The translations under genes were made by a program, and so were the position numbers. From JBAVEL01 sp049587715 (GTDB taxonomy: Bacteria > Bacteroidota > Ignavibacteria > UBA10030 > UBA6906), in the NCBI GenBank assembly GCA_049587715.1, contig JBAVEL010000135.1, positions 1 through 19,409 of the forward strand: a stretch of DNA of 19,409 bases, written 5' to 3'. The notes under the pieces were generated by a model. It saw only the letters and a list, made by a program, of their open reading frames with translations, had not been told where the DNA came from and made no database searches. Shown here piece by piece: positions 1 through 6,411 of this stretch (position 1 is the first letter of the stretch; the number at the start of each line of letters is the position of its first letter).

Positions 1-501
1 GCAGGCCAGGAGAAACAGGACTGTAAGTGTGCGATCCATTCCCGAACCCGAGCGGACCCGGTATCGGTGCGGGTTGTTCACCTCCAGCGGGAAGACGCAA
101 CGGAGCGGGGAGAAGGGATAAAACATCCTCACCCCGTTCACGGTCATGGAGTCGAGGAAGGGATGCGAAGCGTATCCTGCCATGATGCACGCGTAGAGGT
201 CCCCCTCGTGCGCAAGGAGAGGGGAAAGGACCAAAGCGAGAAGTCCCATGAAGGGGAGTGAATGCGTGAGCGTGCGGTGGCCCCATCTGTGTTCAAGAAA
301 CCGGGAGAGAAAGGGGAGAGTCCGTCCGATTCCGCTCGCCTCCGTATCCAGGTCGGGAAGGAGGGAGGCGGCCGTGATGACGAGCCCGTTCAGGAGTGAA
401 AGCCGCACCCCCGCGGGAGTAAGCAGAACAAGATACACAAGCCACCCGAAACTGATGTGCGCGGGGGCGGTCACGGGTGTGCGGCGCCGGGGGCCGCCCA
501 T
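1..501 (-). CDS. DUF457/YdjM-family membrane-bound metal-dependent hydrolase (3' end missing)
   Basis: An open frame runs from ATG at 501 (or GTG at 474) through the left edge without a stop. From the GTG the protein starts MTAPAHISFGW. It then has a hydrophobic stretch, an LLPDLDTE motif, the HRTLTHSL motif and an ASHPFLDSMTVNGVRMFYPF block. These are the signature of the YdjM/DUF457 inner-membrane hydrolases, whose His and Asp residues are thought to bind metal. The N-terminus from GTG 474 matches the family's usual start and gives a GTGA overlap with the upstream gene's stop. ATG 501, nine codons earlier, has a better ribosome site (GAGG five bases upstream). It is the last visible gene of block A. 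The family's substrate is not established. The assignment rests on the motifs and is firm; the start is not. Confidence 0.85.
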   Translation of the reverse strand, partial: MGGPRRRTPVTAPAHISFGWLVYLVLLTPAGVRLSLLNGLVITAASLLPDLDTEASGIGRTLPFLSRFLEHRWGHRTLTHSLPFMGLLALVLSPLLAHEGDLYACIMAGYASHPFLDSMTVNGVRMFYPFSPLRCVFPLEVNNPHRYRVRSGSGMDRTLTVLFLLAC

Positions 502-1562
502 TGGTCCCTCTGGCCGTTGTTGCGGCCCGGGGATGGGAGGGAAGCATGGCCTGGGTGCGGTGCCGGCTCCTCCCGCGCGGTGATAAGCTGCACCCAGGGG
601 GGAGTTCCTCCTCCGTTTCCGTGGAGACAGGACCAGAGCCACCCGAACGGGTTCTGAATCCGGGTTCTGGCCGAGGCATCCAGCATGAGCGAGAATGCCC
701 GGAGAACCAGCTCGGGATAGCTCACCCGCTCGCCCAGGAGGTTCATGGCCTGCCGGCACATGGCGGTCTTCCAGTCCCGGGTGCCACTGTAGAAGAGCTT
801 CCGGAGCTCCGATTCGGCGGGGCGCCAGGAAAAGGCCCTCCCGCAGGCTTCCTCCCACCTGTGGAGAACCTCCAGACACCGCCGTGCATAGGCCCTGAAG
901 TCCTCGGGGGAGGGGTTTGTGAGGAACGGGTCGTGTATAGGGGGCTGTGGATAAGCTGTGGATAAACGGTCGGTTTCCCCTGCGTCAGCAATTGGCATAT
1001 GTATCTCTTCTCCTTCTGGTTCTCTGTCTGTAGGGGCGGGATACGGTGAGGGTGCGGCGGGTGTACCCCCAGTGTCCGGAGATTCACCGAACAGAGTCCA
1101 GCTGCCCGGGGCGGGGGAACGGGGGGACTGGCCGGAGGGATTTGTCTTTCTGAGTTGTCTCCGGGAGTAGTCATCCGCCCTGAGCTCGAAGGAGGGGCTG
1201 TAGAGAAGCGAGAAGCCGCTCCACCTTTCCCCGTCGAAGAGCCCCACCTCCACGCATGAGCCGAGAACCGCCTCCAGCTTCCGCGGGGTGGTGAAGAGCA
1301 TGCGGGCGAGTATCCTGAACGGAATGACGGGAACCCTGCCGGGGGGGATGGGGCGGCCGGTTCTTCCCGCAAGAGAAGGAAGGGGCCTCGCGTCCGCTTC
1401 GGGGGAGAGGCCCGTGATGCGGAGATGAAATGTGTCCGAGAGCCGGCCGATTTCCTCCAGGAGGCCCCAGTAGATGCCCGCCCCCTCGGCGCCGAAGGCG
1501 GCCCCCAGGGTCTGGAGCTTGGGGTCGTGCTTGGCGGCGCACTCGTGATGGAACCACTTCAC
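471..1562 (-). CDS. DUF4373 (Lin1244/Lin1753-like N-terminal) domain protein
   Basis: The 363-residue product starts at GTG 1562, with AGGAG nine bases upstream. Residues 1-45 (MKWFHHE, KHDPKLQTLGAAFGAEG, GIYWGLLEEIG) match the Lin1244/Lin1753-like N-terminal domain. That domain is found in phage and integrative-element proteins thought to help start replication, and probably has a winged-helix role in binding DNA. Residues 80-130 continue the domain (FRILARMLF, EVGLFDGERWSG). A low-complexity Pro/Ser/Gly linker covers about 135-205, and a helical domain at 215-325 contains several Trp residues (KTAMCRQAMNLLGERV, NPFGWLWSCLHG). The gene sits 15 bp behind the 375-residue gene and overlaps the DUF457 gene. 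The N-terminal domain call is confident; a replication role in this chromosome-like setting is not shown. Confidence 0.75.
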   Translation of the reverse strand: MKWFHHECAAKHDPKLQTLGAAFGAEGAGIYWGLLEEIGRLSDTFHLRITGLSPEADARPLPSLAGRTGRPIPPGRVPVIPFRILARMLFTTPRKLEAVLGSCVEVGLFDGERWSGFSLLYSPSFELRADDYSRRQLRKTNPSGQSPRSPAPGSWTLFGESPDTGGTPAAPSPYPAPTDREPEGEEIHMPIADAGETDRLSTAYPQPPIHDPFLTNPSPEDFRAYARRCLEVLHRWEEACGRAFSWRPAESELRKLFYSGTRDWKTAMCRQAMNLLGERVSYPELVLRAFSLMLDASARTRIQNPFGWLWSCLHGNGGGTPPWVQLITAREEPAPHPGHASLPSPGRNNGQRDQWAAPGAAHP

Positions 1563-1577
1563 GGAGCGGTCTCCTTC

Positions 1578-2705
1578 CTACTTCCCCAGACGCACATAGG
1601 ATTGCTCCACCCTGTCCACGGCGTTGTGGCGCTCGAGGAGGTCGTAGTGCTTGTTGTAGAGATCGGCCACGAGCGTGCGGGCGGTCTGCCGGAGCCGGCC
1701 TCTTTTGAGAAGGGGGGCGCGCTCCACCATTCCCTCCATGACGGAGAGCAGAAGGGGTGCCGCCTCGGGCGGGGGCTCCAGGAGGTTGAAGCCCGGCTCC
1801 AGAAGCCGCACCTCCTGCTCGGCGCGGGCCATCACCTCCTCGCATCTTCCCCCCAGGCACTCGAACGCCTCGCGGCGGAATGAACGGAAGAGCCGACGGA
1901 AGGCGAAGAGATAGGGGTCCGCGGGGTCTTCCCTTTGAGTCGGGCTTTCCGTCGGCCCGGCCCCGGGGGACCCGGGGGGAGGGGCGGGCGGAGGGGGTGA
2001 AGAGCGCCGGATCCCGCCGTCGAATATCTCCATCTGGTTGCCGCATCCCTCCGAGGAGTCATGCCGGGTATCCTCGGGAGTCGTGCGTACGGGGGGATCG
2101 GCGGGGGACTCCAGAGCGACAGGGGCGTGTGAAGCCCCGCGGGGGGTTTCGGCAATCCCCCCTTCCGATGCGGCCTCCAGGTCATACAGAAGAAGCCGCC
2201 CTCCCCCAGGGCCGTTGGAGGGGCGGGGGAGGGGGTCGCCGGGGGCCAGTGGATGCAGCTCGATGAGGGGAGGGTCTTCCCCGAAGCTGTTGTGTTCCAG
2301 AATTCCCCTCCGGCAGCCCGTCGCCCGCACCATCTCGCGGATCTGGCGGGGCGTGAGTGACGCTGTGTGGACCTTGAGGCATGGCTCTGTGTGGAGCGTG
2401 GTCATGAATCGCTCCAGGAGCTCGAAAGAGGCCTCGAACAGGAACACCGAGGCGCTTCTTCTGTGGTCCTGAAGGCGGCTCCCGATCCGCTGGGGGGAGA
2501 CGGAAGAGCGGGCATCGGATGTCATGCGGGCGCACTCCATAATGCGCGGTCCTTCCAGGATGAGCAGGTCCCACAGAGGGCGGGGCTCCCGGTGGGCGAT
2601 CAGGATGTACCCGTGGGGGCCCGGCTGCTGTGACTCGGCAAGGAGAAACGGATCCAGATTGAGAGCGGGGACCCCTCCGATGATCCGACGGGCGCCTGCG
2701 AGCAT
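1578..2705 (-). CDS. Uncharacterised 375-residue two-domain protein
   Basis: I do not recognise this protein. It starts at ATG 2705, has no signal peptide or membrane segment, and so is probably cytoplasmic. Residues 1-165 look like a mixed alpha/beta domain (NLDPFLLAES, GYILIAHRE, LWDLLILEGPRI, SVFLFEASFELLERFM). Residues 165-255 are a Pro/Gly/Ser-rich linker with a run of prolines. Residues 265-375 are strongly helical and charged (YLFAFRRLFRSFRREAFECL, EVMARAEQEVRLLEP, TLVADLYNKHYDLLERHNAVDRVEQ). It shares an N-domain, disordered linker and helical C-domain layout with the DUF4373 gene that follows 15 bp later. The two could act together on DNA or as a pair, but this is inference. Codon use and GC look like the neighbours. 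Confidence 0.75.
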   Translation of the reverse strand: MLAGARRIIGGVPALNLDPFLLAESQQPGPHGYILIAHREPRPLWDLLILEGPRIMECARMTSDARSSVSPQRIGSRLQDHRRSASVFLFEASFELLERFMTTLHTEPCLKVHTASLTPRQIREMVRATGCRRGILEHNSFGEDPPLIELHPLAPGDPLPRPSNGPGGGRLLLYDLEAASEGGIAETPRGASHAPVALESPADPPVRTTPEDTRHDSSEGCGNQMEIFDGGIRRSSPPPPAPPPGSPGAGPTESPTQREDPADPYLFAFRRLFRSFRREAFECLGGRCEEVMARAEQEVRLLEPGFNLLEPPPEAAPLLLSVMEGMVERAPLLKRGRLRQTARTLVADLYNKHYDLLERHNAVDRVEQSYVRLGK

Positions 2706-2773
2706 GGCGGGGAGCCGGACTCACGCTGCGTGGGGAGGGATGCCGTTCTGCGGCAGCCCGGGGGGAGGGGGGT

Positions 2774-3397
2774 TCACGGCCCCTCCTCCCTGGGGATATC
2801 CCGCGTGGGATCGGGCTCCTTCAGGCGGAGAAGACGGAGCCGCGCCCCGATGAGGGCCTCGTAGGGCGCCTCCCCCTGGCGGAAGAGCATCCCCGTGTAG
2901 CGGAGGAGGTCTTCGGCCAGTGCAGTCTCCGCGTGGCGGATCTCCCTGTGGAGCCGGAGTGCGCGGGATGCGGCTTCCCTCTGTGCCTCCAGCCGGCGGC
3001 GGCGAAGCACGGCGGTCGTGTGCCGGTCGAAATCCAGCACATCCTCGAGCGAGAGCACGGCCGAGATCCCGTACGCATCCCGCACGGGTGTCCAGGGAAG
3101 GGCCGAGGATGGATCGGGGAAAAGCCATTCCGATGTTCCGAGAGACGCCGAGAGGCGCACCCGGGGGATGATCCGCCGCCAGAAGGAACTCCCTTCTTCT
3201 TCGAGGAGAGCCAGATCGACGGCCCGGTCCAGCGGGGCAAGGAGAAGGGAATCATCGGGGTGAACCCCGCCTGAGGCGGATGCCGCCGGACCCCCCTCCC
3301 GCACCGCGCCTCCGGAGCTCTGCGCTCGAGCGGGATGCGGGAGCAGGAGAAGGATCGCCGCAGCGAGAACGGCGCGGGGCCCGGGGGGGTTCCGCAC
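2774..3397 (-). CDS. Exported coiled-coil protein, half-TolC-like
   Basis: The open frame extends far upstream of 3397, but only the part from GTG 3397 looks real. It begins MRNPPGPRAVLAAAILLLLP and ends its signal peptide at ARAQ, a good signal peptidase I site. GTG 3397 lies two bases past the stop of the upstream lipoprotein gene, so translation is probably coupled. The mature protein has a short strand-like part (RVRLSASLGTSEWLF, YGISAVLSLEDVLDFDRHTT). A long Arg/Glu/Ala-rich helix follows (RRRRLEAQREAASRALRLHRE to GARLRLLRL). Strand pairs followed by a long helical hairpin resemble one repeat of a TolC-type outer-membrane efflux protein, but at 207 residues it is about half the family's usual length. 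A periplasmic coiled-coil protein is the cautious reading. Confidence 0.65.
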   Translation of the reverse strand: MRNPPGPRAVLAAAILLLLPHPARAQSSGGAVREGGPAASASGGVHPDDSLLLAPLDRAVDLALLEEEGSSFWRRIIPRVRLSASLGTSEWLFPDPSSALPWTPVRDAYGISAVLSLEDVLDFDRHTTAVLRRRRLEAQREAASRALRLHREIRHAETALAEDLLRYTGMLFRQGEAPYEALIGARLRLLRLKEPDPTRDIPREEGP

Positions 3398-3399
3398 GG

Positions 3400-4182
3400 T
3401 CAGGGACCCGATGTGATCTCCTTGAACACAGTCCCGTCGGCCTGCCCGAGGGTGAGCGTGTTCCGCCAGGAGCTGTCGGGGTACTCGGTGCGGGTCACGA
3501 GAGCCCCGCTCGAAAGCCCGTAGCTCTTCCGGAGATAGACCAGGGCTCCCGCGCCGTCTGTGACCTCGGAGACGATCTTCCCCTCCGAGGCATAGCGGGT
3601 GGTGATGCGGACCGACCCGTCCGAAGGGTTCACCGTGCGGGTGATGACGGGGAGGCGGAATGTGTAGGTCTCGAGCACTCCGTTCCGGAGTACGTGCGTG
3701 ACGATGGTATCGGCGGAGAGCCCGTACATCTCCGTGAAACTGCTCTGCTGGGGCTCGTCGTCCCTCAGGTTCTCGTAGGAGATGTACCGCTTCGTGTCGG
3801 TCACGATGCGGCCTCCCCCCTTGCCGTATGATTTCCGGACGGTGATGAGCAGGATGCCCTTGGGATATGCCCTCCGCTCGGTCACCACGGCCCCGTACCC
3901 GCCGGCAATCACCTGGCCGTACACGTACACCGTGTCTGTGGCGGTCTTGAGAAGCAGACGTTTCCCGCCGGGGGCGGAGGGGGGAAGGGGGCGGCTCTCG
4001 GCCCATTCGGCGATGGAGTGGAGCTCCTGGAGGGCTCCGATCAGGAAATCCTCCCCCGTTTCCTCAAACCGTCCGGGGGAGACGGGATCGGGGGAGGGAC
4101 GTGTGCCCTCCTTCGTGTCGCATCCCCCCAGAAGGAGAATGCACAAGGCAAGAAACGGGATGATGGGAACGGGTGTGCGCAT
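3400..4182 (-). CDS. Putative lipoprotein with two KSYG beta repeats
   Basis: The start is ATG 4182, chosen because AGGGAGGT lies four bases upstream and the product then begins with a clean lipoprotein signal (MRTPVPIIPFLALCILLLGGC, lipidated Cys21). The frame is open 13 codons further up, without support. After a short linker the protein is beta-rich with regular alternating residues. It has an internal repeat of the form RKSYGxxxGxxVTxTxY at about residues 116-132 and 228-244, which suggests repeated beta hairpins of the RHS/YD or toothrack kind. I do not recognise a family. Asp follows the lipid-bearing Cys; in Escherichia coli this would keep the protein in the inner membrane, but the rule may not hold here. 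It sits between two other exported proteins in block A. Confidence 0.75.
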   Translation of the reverse strand: MRTPVPIIPFLALCILLLGGCDTKEGTRPSPDPVSPGRFEETGEDFLIGALQELHSIAEWAESRPLPPSAPGGKRLLLKTATDTVYVYGQVIAGGYGAVVTERRAYPKGILLITVRKSYGKGGGRIVTDTKRYISYENLRDDEPQQSSFTEMYGLSADTIVTHVLRNGVLETYTFRLPVITRTVNPSDGSVRITTRYASEGKIVSEVTDGAGALVYLRKSYGLSSGALVTRTEYPDSSWRNTLTLGQADGTVFKEITSGP

Positions 4183-4186
4183 GGCG

Positions 4187-4194
4187 ACCTCCCT
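4187..4194 (-). promoter_or_regulatory. Strong ribosome binding site for the lipoprotein at 4182
   Basis: AGGGAGGT read on the minus strand lies four bases before ATG 4182. It settles this start over the frame's earlier start codons. Confidence 0.7.
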
Positions 4195-4204
4195 GAGTGG
4201 TGGA

Positions 4205-4594
4205 TCAGAAGTGAAAGACACGGACCGCGGCCTCGAAGCGTTCGCTTCCGGTCTGGAGAATGCCGAAGTAGAGCCCCGCAGGGGCGAAGTACCCGGTGAA
4301 GGTGTCGCCCAGCCAGGTGTGGGCGTGGGTGCCCTTTGTCTCGAGGGTGTTTGCCACGAGTGTGTTCACATACAGAAGGCGCCCGGTTGTGTCTCTCTGC
4401 ACGATCATGATGGTGACGACGGCCGGGACCTTCAGGGAATAGCGGATCTGGGTGTTGGCCCTGAATGAGTCGAACGCGCTGGGCGAGAAGCGGAGGTCCG
4501 CTACGCCCGCAGGCTCCGCCTCGGGGGGGAGCCTGCAGGAGGCGGGCAGGGCCAAAAAGAGGAGCGCTGGAAGGAGGCGGAGACCCCCCCGCAC
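4205..4594 (-). CDS. Small exported FlgD-Ig-like domain protein
   Basis: The first gene of block A, 129 residues from GTG 4594. The N-terminus MRGGLRLLPALLFLALPASC is an export signal ending in Cys20; the residue three before it is Pro, so the lipobox is imperfect. Residues 30-129 form one Ig-like domain: RFSPSAFDSF, QIRYSLKVPAVVTIMIV, TTGRLLYVNTL, THAHTWLGDTFTGYFAPAGLYFGIL and a final FEAAVRVFHF. This is the pattern of FlgD-type Ig domains, which often cap the C-termini of secreted proteins in FCB-group bacteria; here the domain stands alone. The frame is open to 4732, but the extra 46 residues are Arg/Pro/Ala-rich, look non-coding and have no ribosome site. The next gene starts 22 bp downstream. 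Confidence 0.7.
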   Translation of the reverse strand: MRGGLRLLPALLFLALPASCRLPPEAEPAGVADLRFSPSAFDSFRANTQIRYSLKVPAVVTIMIVQRDTTGRLLYVNTLVANTLETKGTHAHTWLGDTFTGYFAPAGLYFGILQTGSERFEAAVRVFHF

Positions 4595-4752
4595 GTTGCG
4601 GTGCGCAGGGCTCCCGGATGCCGGGCCGGAGGGTGCGGAGGTGGACGGGGCGGTGCATCCCCTCCGCGGCCGGAGGCGGGGTGTGGGGCGGGCTTTGGGG
4701 AGCAGAGCGGCATCCGGGGCGGCGCAAGGCACGTGGGGGGGGCCTCCTTTCT

Positions 4753-4781
4753 CTTGAGAACCTTGCCTTCACGCTCAAGGT
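4753..4781. repeat. Two overlapping inverted repeats in the divergent region
   Basis: CTTGAG (4753-4758) pairs with CTCAAG (4774-4779), and ACCTTG (4760-4765) pairs with CAAGGT (4776-4781). The right arms overlap, so only one hairpin can form at a time. It could be an operator or an attenuator-like switch, or chance. Confidence 0.3.
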
Positions 4782-4920
4782 AGTGCGGGGAAGGGGTGAG
4801 AATGTCAGGGAGTTGTGAGGATTGCGCGAGAATCCCGTGAAGGACGGCCGGACTTGTTTTTCAAGGACGGAAGGAATACTTTTCCGCGGGCCGGGGGGGG
4901 GAGCGCTTCCTTCGGGGCGC

Positions 4921-4933
4921 CCTCCGGCGGAGG
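4921..4933. repeat. 13-base palindrome upstream of block B
   Basis: CCTCCG-G-CGGAGG is a perfect 6+1+6 palindrome about 127 bases before the first gene of block B. The symmetry suits a dimeric repressor site, but the high GC raises the chance of a coincidence. Confidence 0.25.
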
Positions 4934-5059
4934 CCGTATCCGCCTCGCGGGCGGTCTGGATCGCCGGTTGCATTCATGCCGTTCATTCCAGGGCTTCTGA
5001 AGAATGTGCCGTGCCCGCTGGGGCCCGGCGTGGCCGGTCATTTCTGAAAGGACGGACTC

Positions 5060-5635
5060 ATGAAAGAGATTGTGACGCGAACCGTGGGAGGGATTCTGGC
5101 GGGGGTGATTCTGTTCTTCATCGGGAGGTACTTCCTGACCGGCTCGTCGGATGCCCCTCGGACCCCGGCGCAGGATCAGCCGGGGGTCGGAGAGCAACCG
5201 GCCGTTCAGGAACAGCCGGCGGTGCAGGACGGGCCTGTCATGCAGGAGGCCCCGGCGGAAGCCGCACGGGAGGCGGCCCCTGAGCCCGCACAACCCGGGC
5301 TTTCTCCCCGGGAGATTTCCCCGGACCCCCCCGATCAGGAACCCGCCCCTCGGGAGAGACAGGAGGAAGTTTCCTCTCCGCAGCCGGCATTCACACCTCC
5401 CGCTCCCGGGAGCCGTCCGGATGAACGGGAGATCCAGAGGGAAATAGAGTCTCTTGCCCGCACGGCAAGGGCCAAACGGGACTCGCTCTCCCGGGACACC
5501 ATGATGAACAGAACCGCCCGGAGGGTGGAGCGCCGCGCAGCGGAAGTGCTGCAGGAGCTGGAGGAAGAAGACACGCTGGACACTCCCCCCGAAGGGCCGG
5601 TCCCCCGCCAGGGCGGACTTCCCCGAAGCCAATGA
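5060..5635 (+). CDS. Membrane-anchored proline-rich protein with C-terminal coiled coil
   Basis: 191 residues from ATG 5060, with AAGGA about nine bases upstream. One transmembrane segment at residues 8-25 (VGGILAGVILFFIGRYFL) anchors the N-terminus. Residues 30-120 are a Pro/Glu/Gln-rich, probably disordered spacer with EQPAVQ/EQPAVQ repeats. Residues 121-172 form a charged helix (EREIQREIESLARTARAKRD, RRVERRAAEVLQELEEE) likely to be a coiled coil. The layout of anchor, periplasm-spanning spacer and helix resembles TonB-like or tether proteins, but no known C-terminal domain is visible. It opens block B and overlaps the next gene by ATGA, so the two are probably made together. Function unknown. 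Confidence 0.8.
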   Translation: MKEIVTRTVGGILAGVILFFIGRYFLTGSSDAPRTPAQDQPGVGEQPAVQEQPAVQDGPVMQEAPAEAAREAAPEPAQPGLSPREISPDPPDQEPAPRERQEEVSSPQPAFTPPAPGSRPDEREIQREIESLARTARAKRDSLSRDTMMNRTARRVERRAAEVLQELEEEDTLDTPPEGPVPRQGGLPRSQ

Positions 5636-6411
5636 CACAACAGGCGGGGCCGAACATGAGACCGGCACTTCTGTTCTTCCTTTTTTTGGGGGCGGCAGGA
5701 TGCGGAACGGCGGGTTTGCCGACACGCGCCTACCCTCCCTGGTTTCTTTCTCAGGGAGAGGCGGCGCCCGGCTGCGAGGTGGGGTACGCCCAGAGCTCTC
5801 CGTATCCCGATTCATCGGCGGCCCGGGCTTTCATGGATGCGTGCCACACGGGGGCGCGCCATGCCCTGACGGAGGTGCGGACCGCACAGGCCTTCGTCTC
5901 CAGCGAGGACCGCACGGCGTTCATGGGGGGCGTGTACCGCGAGCACTACGACACGGTCGGGGCATTCCGCCTGATGGCCCGCCTTGCGGGCCTGGATACG
6001 TTCCGGACCCGCGACATGACGCTGGTGCTGGCCGGAAAGCCGGGGAATATGGCGGGCCCTTCGGGGCGGCCCCCCATTCCCCCCTCCCGGGAGCCGCCCG
6101 GATGGACCATGACCCTGCCGTCCGAGCCGGATCAGGTGTACGCCGTGGGTGTAGCGCCCGAGTACTTCTATGAGTCCAGTTCCTGGAGGGAGGCGGAGGC
6201 CATGGCCCGGAGGAACCTGGCCCGCTCTCTGGTATTGAGAACCGAGGCCCTCCTGAAGCAGACGAGGGAATCCACCCAGGAGGTGCGGCACGAGACCCAG
6301 GCGGTGGTGCTGCAGGACGTTCAGGTGATGGCCCGGTGGAGGAACGAGGGCATCGGGATATACTACGTTCTCTCACGCATGAAACAGGTGAGAACGAAGA
6401 ACGATGAATGA
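5632..6411 (+). CDS. LPP20-like lipoprotein with a doubled domain
   Basis: The start at ATG 5632 overlaps the previous stop (ATGA); ATG 5656 is an alternative. The lipoprotein signal MRPALLFFLFLGAAGC ends at Cys24. The mature protein has two halves of the LPP20 type. One begins YPPWFLSQGE with CEVGYAQSSPYPDSSAARAF. The second begins SEPDQVYAVGVAPEYFYESS, followed by a helix REAEAMARRNLARSL and a strand section ending GIGIYYVLSRMK. The aromatic-VGYA or VGVA strand followed by a long Ala-rich helix is the LPP20 fold, named from a Helicobacter pylori outer-membrane lipoprotein. It precedes the PEGA-barrel gene, again with an ATGA overlap, which suggests they work in one envelope complex. Confidence 0.75.
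   Translation: MTQQAGPNMRPALLFFLFLGAAGCGTAGLPTRAYPPWFLSQGEAAPGCEVGYAQSSPYPDSSAARAFMDACHTGARHALTEVRTAQAFVSSEDRTAFMGGVYREHYDTVGAFRLMARLAGLDTFRTRDMTLVLAGKPGNMAGPSGRPPIPPSREPPGWTMTLPSEPDQVYAVGVAPEYFYESSSWREAEAMARRNLARSLVLRTEALLKQTRESTQEVRHETQAVVLQDVQVMARWRNEGIGIYYVLSRMKQVRTKNDE

Larger units (their letters stand above)
4595..5059. other. Divergent intergenic region between blocks A and B
   Basis: No convincing gene lies in these 465 bp; open frames here are Arg/Pro-rich and lack ribosome sites. The region must hold promoters for both blocks. It contains overlapping inverted repeats near 4753-4781 and a 13-base palindrome at 4921-4933. A weak sigma-70-like pair reads rightward: TTGTTT at 4854-4859 and TACTTT at 4877-4882, 17 bases apart, each matching consensus at three of six positions. 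I do not call that pair a promoter. Confidence 0.5.

Noticed and set aside
3398..4006. N-terminal extension of the 2774-3397 gene to 410 residues
   Set aside because: The added part is Arg/His/Pro-rich and out of frame with the lipoprotein gene at 3400-4182. A clean signal peptide starts at GTG 3397.
1..4594. A prophage or integrative element covering block A
   Set aside because: Only the DUF4373 domain hints at one. There is no integrase, structural gene, att-like repeat or shift in base composition.
4854..4882. Sigma-70-like promoter TTGTTT-17-TACTTT before block B
   Set aside because: Each box matches consensus at only three of six positions and it is about 180 bases from the gene, so it is not distinguishable from chance.
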